64,000 bases of DNA from Pseudomonas bijieensis (GCF_013347965.1 NZ_CP048810.1:4153501-4217500); one strand, 5' to 3'; shown: positions 7,964 through 17,135, numbered from the stretch's first letter. The notes: a model not told the origin generated them from the sequence alone. Made by a program: numbers and translations.

Positions 7964-9355
7964 ATGCGTTGTCTGTTGCTCGCCTTTCTTTTGCTCGGCT
8001 CATTGCCCGTGGTTGCCCTGGACCGGTTCCAGGTCGAAGGTTATACGTTGCCCAACGGCATGCAACTGATGCTCAAGCCCGGCACCGAGCGCGGGCATGT
8101 GGCGATCCGCCTGGTGGTCGGCGTGGGCCTGGACGACTTCAGTTGCGCCGACAAGGAACTGCCCCATTTGCTCGAACACCTGCTGTTCAGCGGCGTCGAC
8201 GAGAGTGGCGAAGGCGGCCTGGAGGAGCGCATGCAGGCCTTGGGTGGCGAGTGGAACGCCTTCACCAGCAACGCCGACACCACGTTTGTCATCGAAGCGC
8301 CGGCGCGCAACCAACGCAAAGTCCTGGACCTGCTACTGGCGTTGTTGACCCGCACCCGCCTCGATGAAAAAGCCCTGGAGGCGGCCAAGCGGGTGGTGGA
8401 ACGCGAAGACGGCGGCCACTACACCCATCTGCAACGCTGGCTCGATCATCAGGACCTGGGCCACAAGGCCAGCAATCAGCTCGCAGTCGAGTTGGGCCTG
8501 CGCTGCGCGGAACGGGCCGAGGTCGAACACCTCACCCTTGCCCGGCTCAAGCAGGTGCGCAAGGACTGGTATGCGCCGAACAACATGACGCTGATCGTGG
8601 TCGGCGATCTCGACCGACTGCTGCCGGCCTACCTGGAACGCGCCTTTGGCGAACTCGAGCCAGTGGAACCCAGCGTGCACGAGGCACTGCCGCAGATCCG
8701 CTACAAAGCGGTCACCAAACGCAACCTGATCCGTGGCCTGGTGGGCAACAGCGCCAAGCTGCATTGGCTGTTCCCGGAGCCGGTGCTGGACGAGCAGCAT
8801 GACGAAACCTTCGACCTGCTCAAGGATTACCTGGACTGGGCGCTCTATCGCCAACTGCGCCTGGCCCGCGGCCTGTCCTACGGGCCGTGGACCGAGCGCG
8901 AGGTGTTCGGCGGCGTCGGCTTCTTCAGCCTGAATGCGGACCTGGCCCGCGAGGATCTACCCCAAGCGGAACAGGCGCTCGAGGAGCTGCGTAATACGCT
9001 GCTCAAGGATGGCCTCGATCCCGACAGTTTCATGCGCATCAAACGCGCGGCCATCGCGCATCAGACCTGGGCGGTTCAAGGTAACAGCGCCCTGGCCGAT
9101 TATTATTGGGGCGCCCTGGGTGATTATGAAGACGGTCGCTTCGCCAACCCGGCCGTGCGCTTGCAGGGGGTGAGCCTGGAACAGGCCAACGTGGCCCTGC
9201 GTGAACTGCTCAAGGACCCGGGTTACCTGCGTATCGAGAAGCCGTTGCTCAGTGACGATGAGCTCGTGTGGGGGCTGGGCGGTGTGCTGGGGTTGCTGTT
9301 GCTGGGGTTGGTGGTGTGGCAAGTGCGCCGCAGGGCCCGACCGAACGAAGAATGA
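7964..9355 (+). CDS. membrane-anchored M16-family zinc peptidase
   Basis: A 463-residue M16 (pitrilysin/insulinase-like) peptidase. A signal peptide at residues 1-18 (MRCLLLAFLLLGSLPVVA) leads to the inverted zinc motif HLLEH at residues 68-72. The downstream glutamate ligand lies in VVERED (146-148), about 76 residues later as expected. A single hydrophobic helix near the C-terminus (GGVLGLLLLGLVVWQVRRRAR) followed by positive charges would anchor the catalytic domain in the inner membrane facing the periplasm. It has one M16 catalytic half plus one inactive half, shorter than pitrilysin. The substrate is unknown. The gene stands alone between Na/Pi and DUF5924 genes. Confidence 0.88.
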   Translation: MRCLLLAFLLLGSLPVVALDRFQVEGYTLPNGMQLMLKPGTERGHVAIRLVVGVGLDDFSCADKELPHLLEHLLFSGVDESGEGGLEERMQALGGEWNAFTSNADTTFVIEAPARNQRKVLDLLLALLTRTRLDEKALEAAKRVVEREDGGHYTHLQRWLDHQDLGHKASNQLAVELGLRCAERAEVEHLTLARLKQVRKDWYAPNNMTLIVVGDLDRLLPAYLERAFGELEPVEPSVHEALPQIRYKAVTKRNLIRGLVGNSAKLHWLFPEPVLDEQHDETFDLLKDYLDWALYRQLRLARGLSYGPWTEREVFGGVGFFSLNADLAREDLPQAEQALEELRNTLLKDGLDPDSFMRIKRAAIAHQTWAVQGNSALADYYWGALGDYEDGRFANPAVRLQGVSLEQANVALRELLKDPGYLRIEKPLLSDDELVWGLGGVLGLLLLGLVVWQVRRRARPNEE

Positions 9356-9397
9356 TTCGTGGCGGCCCACATTTGTGGCGAGGGCATCTGTCTGCTG

Positions 9398-9485
9398 TGT
9401 GGGAGCAAGGCTTGCCCGCGATGGACGCGACGCGGTCTTTCCGAAACCGAGGCGTCTGTTTCACGAGCAAGCTTTGCTCCCACAG
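9398..9485. repeat. degenerate REPIN
   Basis: TGTGGGAGCAAGGCTTGCCCGCGAT at the left and AGCAAGCTTTGCTCCCACA at the right form an inverted pair related to, but diverged from, the TGTGGGAGCGAGC family. Confidence 0.8.
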
Positions 9486-9578
9486 CAAATCCCACTTGCC
9501 ACAAGAGCACTCGTCACATCGATGTCCTGACGATACTCTGTCAGGGATATTTCCTACGACTTACTGTGAAACCACCGA

Positions 9579-10604
9579 ATGCAAAACCTGACGCTCTACG
9601 TCCAGCGCATCCTTGAATTGATGAAGCGCTATCCCGGGGTCATTGCGCTCGGTGGTTTCATCTCCGGGGTCGGCAGTTTCATGTTGGTGGACCGCCAGCA
9701 GGGCCTGGCGACCTGGATCGCCATCATGATGCTGGTGAGCTGGCTCTGGCTGATGGTCGAGAACAGCATGACCCGGCTGTTCACGCGGATTTTCAAGCGG
9801 GAAATACCCCAGCCGCTGTTGCGCTACGCCACGCAGATGATTCACCAGGAGAGCCTGTTTTTCGTCTTGCCGTTTTTCTTCATCACGACCACCTGGAACA
9901 GCAGCCAGCTGATTTTCACCGGCCTGCTGACGGTCGCGGCGCTGATCTCGATCACCGACCCGCTCTACTACAAATGGCTGGCACCGCGGCGCTGGGCGTT
10001 CCTGGCGTTGCACACGCTGACGCTGTTCGCCGCCCTGCTCACCGCGTTGCCGGTCATCCTGCACCTGACCACCGACCAGAGTTTCAAGCTGGCGCTGGGC
10101 ATTGCCATGCTGCTGTCGTTTCCCAGCCTGGCCTCGATCTTCCCGATCCGCACCGTGCGCAACGCCCTGGCAATCCTGTGCATCACCTTGGGCATTGGCG
10201 CCGCCGGCTGGGTACTGCGCTCCTGGGTGCCGCCGGCCACGCTGTGGATGACCGAAGTGGCGATCAGCACCCAACTGGAGGACCGCACGCCGGGCGCCAG
10301 TCTCAAGGAAGTCAGCGCCGCCCAGATTCGCGGCAATGGCTTGTACGCCTACACGGCCATCAACGCGCCGCGTGGGCTCGATGAGCGGATTTATCATGTC
10401 TGGCAGTTCAACGGTAAAGAAGTCGACCGCATCGCCCTGGACATCCATGGCGGACGCAAGGAAGGCTATCGCGCCTGGACCCACAAACAGAACTTCCCGG
10501 ATGACCCGACCGGCAAATGGCAGGTGCGGGTGTTGACGGAAAATGGCCAGATGATCGGTGTGCTGCGTTTCAATGTGAGCGCCGCCACACCCGAAGCAAA
10601 ATGA
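9579..10604 (+). CDS. DUF5924/DUF2914 membrane protein
   Basis: A 341-residue protein of unknown function. The N-terminal 220 residues contain about six hydrophobic segments. The rest, beginning TPGASLKEVSAAQIRGNGLYAYTAI and including IYHVWQFNGKEVDRI and DDPTGKWQVRVLTENGQ, is the DUF2914 beta-sandwich-like domain, probably periplasmic. The DUF2914 motif resembles ligand-binding folds but no substrate is known. It ends 43 bp before the MCE-type operon, so co-transcription with it is possible. The assignment rests on recognising the C-terminal motif pattern. Confidence 0.78.
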   Translation: MQNLTLYVQRILELMKRYPGVIALGGFISGVGSFMLVDRQQGLATWIAIMMLVSWLWLMVENSMTRLFTRIFKREIPQPLLRYATQMIHQESLFFVLPFFFITTTWNSSQLIFTGLLTVAALISITDPLYYKWLAPRRWAFLALHTLTLFAALLTALPVILHLTTDQSFKLALGIAMLLSFPSLASIFPIRTVRNALAILCITLGIGAAGWVLRSWVPPATLWMTEVAISTQLEDRTPGASLKEVSAAQIRGNGLYAYTAINAPRGLDERIYHVWQFNGKEVDRIALDIHGGRKEGYRAWTHKQNFPDDPTGKWQVRVLTENGQMIGVLRFNVSAATPEAK

Positions 10605-10647
10605 CCGCGGCCGTGCTATTAGGTAGCGCTGTTCAAGTCGAACGAGC

Positions 10648-11805
10648 ATGGAGCTTATGACCCCAGGATCCCACACCGGCACTGCCCGACTGGATACGTC
10701 CGGCTCTGCGGCGAAGCTATGGGTCAGCGGCGACTGGACGCTGGCCCACTACCCGCAGCTCAAGCGCTTGAGCGATTCACTGCGCGGCCAATACGACGAA
10801 AACACCCTGATCGACCTCAACGGCCTCGGCGCCCTCGACACCGCCGGGGCTTCGTTGCTGGTGGAGTTGCTGGGCTCCGAACGGCTGGGCAAGACTGCCG
10901 AGCACCCCGATTGCAGCTTGCCGGCCGCCGAGCGGGCGCTGCTGCAGACGGTCTATTGCTCGCTGACGGACTTCTGTGTGCCGCTGAAAGAGCCCCAGGT
11001 CAGCGTGATGACACAGTTGCTGACGCGCATCGGCCGTGCCGTGGACAAAGTCTGGCAAGACACCCTGCAACTGCTGGGCTTTGTCGGCCTGATCCTGGAA
11101 ACCCTGGCCCGCAACCTGTTTCGCCCCAAGCGCTGGCGCATGACAGCGATGGTCGTTCACATCGAACAGACCGGCCTGGACGCAGCCCCCATCGTCGCCC
11201 TGCTGACGTTCCTGGTGGGCGCGGTGGTGGCGTTCCTCGGGGCGACCGTGCTGGCCGACTTCGGCGCCAGCATCTTTACCGTGGACCTGGTGGCGTTCTC
11301 ATTCCTGCGCGAATTCGGTGTGTTGCTCACGGCGATCCTCATGGCGGGCCGCACCGCCAGCGCGTTTACCGCACAGATCGGCTCGATGAAGGCCAACGAA
11401 GAAATCGACGCGATCCGCACCCTTGGCCTCGATCCGGTCGAGTTGCTGGTGGTACCACGGGTGCTGGCGCTGTTGGTGGCGCTGCCGATGCTGACCTTCC
11501 TGGCCATGCTCTCGGGCATTGTCGGCGGTGGAGTCGTGTGTGCCCTGTCGCTGGGTATTTCCCCGGCCATGTTCCTGTCGCTGCTGCAATCGGACATCGG
11601 CGTGCAGCATTTCCTGGTGGGGATGGTCAAGGCGCCGATCTTTGCCTTCCTGATCGCTGCCGTGGGCTGCCTGGAGGGCTTCAAGGTCAGGGGCAGCGCC
11701 GAGTCGGTCGGAGCCCACACCACGTCCAGCGTGGTGCAGTCGATTTTCGTGGTGATCGTGCTGGATGCCGTGGCCGCGCTGTTTTTCATGGAGATGAACT
11801 GGTGA
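10648..11805 (+). CDS. MlaE-type ABC transporter permease with N-terminal STAS-like domain
   Basis: A 385-residue permease. Residues 1-100 form a STAS-like domain (LWVSGDWTLAHYPQLKRL, DLNGLGALDTAGASLLVEL), equivalent to a fused MlaB. Residues 140-385 match the MlaE/YrbE permease: EFGVLLTAILMAGRTASAF, IGSMKANEEIDAIRTLGLDP, and five or so membrane helices. It would form the membrane channel of a lipid transport ABC complex bridging to an MCE protein. Its stop codon overlaps the GTG of the next gene (GTGA). A second ATG three codons in (10657) could be the true start. Confidence 0.9.
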   Translation: MELMTPGSHTGTARLDTSGSAAKLWVSGDWTLAHYPQLKRLSDSLRGQYDENTLIDLNGLGALDTAGASLLVELLGSERLGKTAEHPDCSLPAAERALLQTVYCSLTDFCVPLKEPQVSVMTQLLTRIGRAVDKVWQDTLQLLGFVGLILETLARNLFRPKRWRMTAMVVHIEQTGLDAAPIVALLTFLVGAVVAFLGATVLADFGASIFTVDLVAFSFLREFGVLLTAILMAGRTASAFTAQIGSMKANEEIDAIRTLGLDPVELLVVPRVLALLVALPMLTFLAMLSGIVGGGVVCALSLGISPAMFLSLLQSDIGVQHFLVGMVKAPIFAFLIAAVGCLEGFKVRGSAESVGAHTTSSVVQSIFVVIVLDAVAALFFMEMNW

Positions 11806-12605
11806 GCCAACCTTTACGGCCGCCCACCGAGGCGGTGATTCAAGTGCGGGGCCTGTGCAATCGCTTTGGTCGCCAGAGTGTGCATGAAAACCTCGACCTG
11901 GATGTGTACAGGGGCGAGATTCTCGCCGTGGTCGGCGGTTCCGGCAGCGGCAAATCGGTGTTGTTGCGCAGCATCGTCGGCTTGAACCAGCCCAGCGAGG
12001 GTTCCGTGCGGGTGTTCGGCGAGGACTTGCCGAGCCTGTCCCCGGAACGACGTTCGCGGGTGGAGCGGCGCTTTGGCGTGCTGTTCCAGAAAGGCGCGCT
12101 GTTTTCGTCCCTGACCGTGACAGAGAACGTCGCCCTGCCGCTGATCGAACACGCCGGCCTCAGCCGCGCCGACGCCGAGCACCTGGCGGCGGTGAAACTC
12201 GCCTTGGCCGGGCTGCCACTTTCTGCCGCAGACAAGTACCCCGCTTCGCTGTCCGGCGGCATGATCAAGCGCGCCGCCCTGGCCCGGGCGCTGGCCCTGG
12301 ACCCGGACATCCTGTTTCTCGACGAACCCACCGCCGGGCTCGACCCCATCGGTGCGGCGGCGTTCGACCAGTTGATCCTGACGCTGCGCGATGCCCTGGG
12401 CTTGAGTGTGTTCCTGGTCACCCATGACCTGGACACGCTCTACACCATCACCGACCGGGTGGCGGTGCTGGCGCAGAAAAAAGTACTGGTGGCCGATGTC
12501 ATCGACAAGGTGTCGGAAACCGACGACGCCTGGATTCACGAATACTTCCATGGCCCTCGCGGCCGCGCGGCGCTATCGGCCGCTATACAATCGAACGAGG
12601 TCTGA
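11802..12605 (+). CDS. MlaF-type ABC transporter ATPase
   Basis: A 267-residue ATPase starting with GTG in a 4-bp overlap with the permease stop. Walker A GGSGSGKS at about residues 44-51, signature LSGGMIKRAALARA, Walker B ILFLDEPTAGLDP and switch histidine in VFLVTHD are all present. The signature with MIKR in place of QRQR is characteristic of MlaF/Mkl-type ATPases. It powers the permease encoded immediately upstream. The next gene begins 1 bp after its stop. Confidence 0.92.
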   Translation: MSQPLRPPTEAVIQVRGLCNRFGRQSVHENLDLDVYRGEILAVVGGSGSGKSVLLRSIVGLNQPSEGSVRVFGEDLPSLSPERRSRVERRFGVLFQKGALFSSLTVTENVALPLIEHAGLSRADAEHLAAVKLALAGLPLSAADKYPASLSGGMIKRAALARALALDPDILFLDEPTAGLDPIGAAAFDQLILTLRDALGLSVFLVTHDLDTLYTITDRVAVLAQKKVLVADVIDKVSETDDAWIHEYFHGPRGRAALSAAIQSNEV

Positions 12606-12606
12606 C

Positions 12607-13545
12607 ATGGAAACCCGAGCCCATCATGTGCTGATCGGCCTGTTCACCGTCATTGTGGTGGCCGGCGCCCTGCTGTTTGGCCTATGGCTGGCCAAGTCCA
12701 GCGTGGACAGCGAGTTCAAGGATTACGAAGTAGTGTTCAACGAGGCGGTCAGCGGCTTGTCCCGGGGCAGTTCGGTGGAATACAGCGGCATCAAGGTCGG
12801 CGACGTCGTCAATCTGCGCCTGGACCCGAACGACCCGCGCCGGGTGCTGGCGCGGATACGCTTGAGCGGTGAAACACCGATCAAGCAGGACACCCAGGCC
12901 AAGCTGGCCCTGACCGGCATCACCGGCACCTCGATCATCCAGCTCAGCGGCGGCACGCCCCAGAGCCCGGCGCTGACGGGGCACGACGGTGAACCGCCGG
13001 TGATCATCGCCGCGCCCTCGCCTATTGCCCGCCTGCTCAACAACAGCGATGACTTGATGACCAGCATCAACCTGTTGCTGCACAACGCCAACGAGGTGTT
13101 TTCCCCGGACAACGTCCAACGCCTGGGCAACACCCTCGAACACTTGGAGCAAACCACCGGGGTCATCGCCGAGCAGCGCGGCGACATTCGCCAGGCCATG
13201 CAGCAACTGGCGTCCATCGGCAAACAGGCCAGCGCCACGCTGGAACAGACCACGGCGTTGATGCGCAACGCCAATGGCTTGCTCGACGATCAAGGCAAGG
13301 CAGCCGTGGGCAGTGCCGGGCAGGCCATGCAATCGCTGGCCCGCAGCACGGCAACCCTCGACAAATTGCTGAACGACAACCGCGACTCGCTGAACAACGG
13401 CATGCAGGGCCTCAATGCCCTGGCACCAGCCGTGCGCGAGCTACGCGAAACCCTCAGTGCCCTGCGCGGCATATCCCGGCGTCTGGACGCCAACCCCAGC
13501 GGCTATTTGCTGGGTAACGACAAGGACAAGGAGTTCACGCCATGA
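12607..13545 (+). CDS. MCE-domain (MlaD/PqiB-like) lipid transport protein
   Basis: A 312-residue protein with one N-terminal membrane helix (VLIGLFTVIVVAGALLFGLWLA) and a single MCE domain at about residues 38-115 (YEVVFNEAVSGLSRGSSVEYSGIKVGDV ... GTSIIQLSGG). From about 145 onward the sequence is long alpha-helical and coiled-coil-like. MCE proteins form hexameric rings in the periplasm that conduct lipids between membranes. The helical tail suggests a needle or tunnel longer than MlaD. Its stop overlaps the ATG of the lipoprotein gene by 4 bp. Confidence 0.9.
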   Translation: METRAHHVLIGLFTVIVVAGALLFGLWLAKSSVDSEFKDYEVVFNEAVSGLSRGSSVEYSGIKVGDVVNLRLDPNDPRRVLARIRLSGETPIKQDTQAKLALTGITGTSIIQLSGGTPQSPALTGHDGEPPVIIAAPSPIARLLNNSDDLMTSINLLLHNANEVFSPDNVQRLGNTLEHLEQTTGVIAEQRGDIRQAMQQLASIGKQASATLEQTTALMRNANGLLDDQGKAAVGSAGQAMQSLARSTATLDKLLNDNRDSLNNGMQGLNALAPAVRELRETLSALRGISRRLDANPSGYLLGNDKDKEFTP

Positions 13546-14174
13546 AGCCGACCCATCGACTCGTCCGCCCTGCCCTGTTGCTGGCCGGCTTTATCCTGCT
13601 GGGCGGTTGTTCGATCCTGCCCAAGAGTGAACCTGCGGACATCTATCGCCTGCCCGCCACTCAGGCGTCCAGTGCCCCTGGCGTTGCGGTCAACTGGTCG
13701 TTGCGCCTGGCCAGCCCGCAAGCCAGCGAAGTGCTCAACAGCCCGAAAATCGCGGTCATTCCCCAAGGCAATCTGTTCAGCAGTTATGCGGCCTCGCGCT
13801 GGAGCGACCCGGCCCCGGTGTTGTTGCGCAACCGCCTGCTCGATGGCTTTGCCCAGGACGGGCGCGTCAGGCTGTTGAGCGTCGCCGACAGTAACCTGCA
13901 AGCAGACCTGGAGCTGGGCGGGCAGTTGCAAGCGTTCCAGACCGAATACCAGGGCACGGCGGCCAGCGTGGTGATTCGCCTGGACGCCCTGCTGGTGCGC
14001 GGGTTCGACCAACGCATCCTGGCCAGCCGCCGTTTTGAAGTGCGCCAGCCGCTGGGCGATACAAAAGTGCCAGCGGTGGTGGACGGTTTTGGCCGGGCTG
14101 CTGATCGGCTGACCGCCGAGGTGGTGAACTGGACGTTGGAGCAGGGCCAGCGTTTCGCAACGCCGGCGCCCTGA
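13542..14174 (+). CDS. ABC-type transport auxiliary lipoprotein (PqiC-like)
   Basis: A 210-residue lipoprotein with lipobox LLGGC at Cys23 (FILLGGCSILPKSE). The following domain, with VNWSLRLASPQASEVLNSPKIAVI and SRWSDPAPVLLRNRLLDGF, is the ABC_trans_aux/PqiC fold. PqiC-type lipoproteins sit at the outer membrane and receive or dock the MCE tunnel. As the last gene of the four-gene operon it supplies the outer-membrane end of the system. No terminator is evident before the convergent gene 5 bp away. Confidence 0.88.
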   Translation: MKPTHRLVRPALLLAGFILLGGCSILPKSEPADIYRLPATQASSAPGVAVNWSLRLASPQASEVLNSPKIAVIPQGNLFSSYAASRWSDPAPVLLRNRLLDGFAQDGRVRLLSVADSNLQADLELGGQLQAFQTEYQGTAASVVIRLDALLVRGFDQRILASRRFEVRQPLGDTKVPAVVDGFGRAADRLTAEVVNWTLEQGQRFATPAP

Positions 14175-14179
14175 AGGCC

Positions 14180-15409
14180 TCAGCCAAAGAACCAGTAGCA
14201 GACCCCGATCGCCGACAGCACGCCCGCCAGTTCGGCCAGCAACGCGCAGCCCACGGCATGGCGCGCTCGCTGGATGCCCACGGCGCCGAAATACACCGCC
14301 AGCACGTAGAACGTCGTCTCGGTGCTGCCCTGGATGGTCGCTGCCACCAGGGCCGGGAAGCTGTCCACGCCGGAGGTCTTCATGGTCTCGATCAACATCG
14401 CCCGAGCGGCGCTGCCAGAGAACGGCTTGACCATGGCCGTCGGCAAGGCATCGACGAAACGCGTATCCCAGCCGGCCCACTGCACCAGGTGGCGAATGCC
14501 GTCCAGGCCGAAATCCAGCGCGCCCGAAGCCCGCAGCACACCCACGGCGCAGAGCATTGCCACCAGGTACGGCAGCAGGTTCTTGGCGACGTCGAAACCT
14601 TCCTTGGCGCCCTCGATGAAGGCTTCATACACCTTGACCTTGCGCAGCGCGCCCACCACCAGGAACAGGATGATCAGGCCAAACAGCGTCAAGTTGCCGA
14701 GGATCGATGACAACCCGGCCAGGGCCGTGGCCGAGAGCGTCGCCAGCAGAGCCATGAAACCGCCCAGCGCCAGCGCACCTGGAATCAGGTAGGCCAGCAC
14801 CACCGGATCCCACAGGCGCAGGCGCTGCATGAACGCCACGGACAGCAGCCCCATCAGGGTCGAGCCCGTGGTGGCGATCAGGATCGGCAGGAACACCAGC
14901 GTCGGGTCCGGCGCGCCCTGCTGGGCGCGGTACATGAAGATCGTCACCGGCAACAGCGTCAGTGACGAAGCGTTGAGCACCAGAAACAGGATCTGCGCAT
15001 TGCTGGCGATGGTCGGGCTGGGGTTGAGGTCCTGCAGGGCGCGCATGGCCTTGAGGCCGATGGGCGTGGCGGCGTTGTCCAGTCCCAGGCCGTTGGCGGC
15101 GAAGTTGAGGGTGATCAGGCCAATGGCCGGGTGGCCGGCGGGCACTTCCGGCATCAAGCGCAGGAACAGCGGGCCGAGGGCCTTGGCCAGCCAATCGACG
15201 ATGCCGGCCTTTTCGGCGATACGCAGAAAGCCCAGCCACAGGGTCAAGGTGCCGAACAGCAGGACCATCACCTCTACCGACAGCTTGGCCATGGCGAAAA
15301 TGCTTTCCACCATGGCCGCGAAGATCCCGGCATTGCCGCCGATCAGCCACTGCGCCAGCGCCGACACGGCTGCCACGATAAAGAAGCCAAGCCACAGGCC
15401 ATTGAGCAT
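14180..15409 (-). CDS. SpmA-SpmB fusion, nucleoside-recognition domain protein
   Basis: A 409-residue membrane protein with two Gate/nucleoside-recognition domains in tandem. The first half carries LPFLRL-like and HPAIGLITLNFAANGLGLDNAATPIGLKAM motifs typical of SpmA. The second half carries VKPFSGSAARAMLIETM and TIQGSTETTFYVLAVYFGAVG typical of SpmB. In Bacillus, SpmA and SpmB are needed for spore core dehydration. In non-sporulating Pseudomonas the fused version has no established role and may move a nucleoside-like solute or ion. Convergent with the MCE operon. Confidence 0.85.
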   Translation of the reverse strand: MLNGLWLGFFIVAAVSALAQWLIGGNAGIFAAMVESIFAMAKLSVEVMVLLFGTLTLWLGFLRIAEKAGIVDWLAKALGPLFLRLMPEVPAGHPAIGLITLNFAANGLGLDNAATPIGLKAMRALQDLNPSPTIASNAQILFLVLNASSLTLLPVTIFMYRAQQGAPDPTLVFLPILIATTGSTLMGLLSVAFMQRLRLWDPVVLAYLIPGALALGGFMALLATLSATALAGLSSILGNLTLFGLIILFLVVGALRKVKVYEAFIEGAKEGFDVAKNLLPYLVAMLCAVGVLRASGALDFGLDGIRHLVQWAGWDTRFVDALPTAMVKPFSGSAARAMLIETMKTSGVDSFPALVAATIQGSTETTFYVLAVYFGAVGIQRARHAVGCALLAELAGVLSAIGVCYWFFG

Positions 15410-15463
15410 CGGTTAAATCCCCCGGAAGATGCCGCGAATGATAGCGGGGCTGGCAGAAACGAC

Positions 15464-15487
15464 AAACCCCGGATTGCTCCGGGGTTT
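15464..15487 (-). terminator. terminator downstream of gltP
   Basis: AAACCCCGGA-ttgc-TCCGGGGTTT is a perfect 10-bp stem ending in T-rich arms on either strand. It lies 115 bp past the gltP stop and just upstream of the SpmAB gene, so it most likely ends gltP transcription and insulates the next gene. Confidence 0.8.
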
Positions 15488-15517
15488 GCTTGGCTTGATA
15501 TCGAAGGTGCCGCCGCC

Positions 15518-15586
15518 ATCGCGAGCAGGCTCACTCCCACAAGGGTTCTCAGTGATCGCGGCTGTGGGAGCGAGCCTGCTCGCGAT
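15518..15586. repeat. REP pair (TGTGGGAGCGAGC family, tail-to-tail)
   Basis: ATCGCGAGCAGGCTCACTCCCACA followed by TGTGGGAGCGAGCCTGCTCGCGAT with a 21-bp spacer. It is the mirror arrangement of the pair at 5858-5947. Confidence 0.85.
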
Positions 15587-15601
15587 AGCGGCCTCAAGGC
15601 A

Positions 15602-16933
15602 TCAATTACTGGACGTTTCCCCCGCCGGCAGCGGCTCTTTGCTGCGCCAGTGCGGCAGAGAGTTCCAGTAGCGCTGGCCCTTGGCATCGTCGTACATGCC
15701 TTCCCAACGGGCGATGACCAGCACGGCCAGGGCGTTGCCGATGACGTTCAGGGCAGTACGGGCCATGTCCATGATGCGGTCGACACCGGCGATGAAGGCC
15801 AGGCCTTCCAGGGGAATACCCACGCTGCCCAAGGTAGCCAGCAACACCACGAACGACACACCCGGCACACCGGCAATGCCTTTGGAGGTGACCATCAAGG
15901 TCAGCACCAGCAGCAATTGCTGGCTGATGGACAGGTCGATGCCATACAGCTGGGCAATGAAAATCGCCGCGATGCTCTGGTACAGGGTCGAGCCGTCGAG
16001 GTTGAACGAATAGCCGGTAGGCACCACAAAGCTGCAGATGGCTTTCGGCGCGCCGTAGGCTTCCATCTTCTCGATCACCCGTGGCAGCACGGTTTCGGAG
16101 CTGGCGGTGGAGTAGGCCAGTACCAGCTCATCCTTGAAGATGCGCATCAGCTTGAGCACCGAGAAACCGAACAGGCGGGCGATCAGGCCCAGCACCACAA
16201 AGGCGAAGAAGGCGATGGCGACGTAAACCAGGATCACCAGTTTCGCCAGCGGCAGCAGGGATGCGAAACCGAAGTTGGCGACCGTCACCGCGATCAGGGC
16301 GAATACGCCAATCGGGGCGTATTGCATGATCATGTGGGTGACCTTGAACATGCTTTCCGACACGCCCTGGAACATTTTCACCAGCGGCTCGCGCAGGTCC
16401 GATTGCAGGCTGGACAGACCCAGGCCGAACAGTACGGAGAAGAAAATGATCGGCAGCATCTCGCCACGGGCAACGGCGGCGAAGATGTTCGACGGGATCA
16501 GATTGAGGATGGTCTGGACAAACGCATGCTCATGCTGGACTTCAGCGGCGGTGGCCTGGTACTTGGAAATATCCACGGTACCCAGGGTGCTCATGTCGAT
16601 GCCGCTGCCGGGCTGGAAGAAGTTGGCCAGCAACAGGCCGACGACGATGGCGATGGTGGTGACGATTTCGAAGTAAAGGATGGTCTTCAGGCCAATGCGC
16701 CCGAGCTTCTTGGCATCACCGACCCCGGCAATGCCGACGATCAACGAGGAAATCACGATCGGGATCACGATCATCTTGATCAGACGGATAAAGATATCGC
16801 CCGCCGGTTGCAGAACGTTGCTGATCCACCAGGCCTTTTCGGCACTGAAATGGTTGAGCAGCGCGCCCAATGCAATCCCCAGCACCAGACCGATGAGGAT
16901 CTGCCAGGCGAGGCTTAGTCGTGCCTTCTTCAT
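15602..16933 (-). CDS. gltP: dicarboxylate/amino acid:cation symporter (GltP-like)
   Basis: A 443-residue member of the DAACS/SLC1 family that imports glutamate and aspartate, or C4-dicarboxylates, with protons. Seen are the N-terminal LAWQILIGLVLGIALGALLNH, FIRLIKMIVIPIVISSLIVGI, the serine-rich re-entrant loop AYSTASSETVLPRVIEKM, and the substrate motif around VDRIMDMARTALNVIGNALA, where Arg in MARTALNV favours an acidic amino acid or dicarboxylate. It resembles GltP more than DctA, in which the equivalent segment reads differently. The gene also occupies the PA5479 position next to the Ivy-like/algB cluster. The exact substrate is inferred. Confidence 0.85.
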   Translation of the reverse strand: MKKARLSLAWQILIGLVLGIALGALLNHFSAEKAWWISNVLQPAGDIFIRLIKMIVIPIVISSLIVGIAGVGDAKKLGRIGLKTILYFEIVTTIAIVVGLLLANFFQPGSGIDMSTLGTVDISKYQATAAEVQHEHAFVQTILNLIPSNIFAAVARGEMLPIIFFSVLFGLGLSSLQSDLREPLVKMFQGVSESMFKVTHMIMQYAPIGVFALIAVTVANFGFASLLPLAKLVILVYVAIAFFAFVVLGLIARLFGFSVLKLMRIFKDELVLAYSTASSETVLPRVIEKMEAYGAPKAICSFVVPTGYSFNLDGSTLYQSIAAIFIAQLYGIDLSISQQLLLVLTLMVTSKGIAGVPGVSFVVLLATLGSVGIPLEGLAFIAGVDRIMDMARTALNVIGNALAVLVIARWEGMYDDAKGQRYWNSLPHWRSKEPLPAGETSSN

Positions 16934-17120
16934 ATCGTTACCCTTACTTCAGTTGGTCTCGGACAGGGGTACGAACGGAATCGTCGATGACAAAACACAT
17001 TCGCGCCCCTGCCCCCGTATAAGGTCACCCCGAGCGCATTAGCGGCTTACTGGCAGGCGAAAAAAGGCGCAACTATTGCGACGCAAGGGGGGCTCGTCTA
17101 ATGCCGTAAACGCCTACCCT

Positions 17121-17135
17121 ATGCCGAATCGGCAT
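17121..17135. promoter_or_regulatory. perfect palindrome upstream of gltP
   Basis: ATGCCGA-A-TCGGCAT has 7-bp arms about one base. It lies 188 bp upstream of the gltP start, in a position compatible with an operator or activator site. The binding protein is unknown. Confidence 0.35.
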
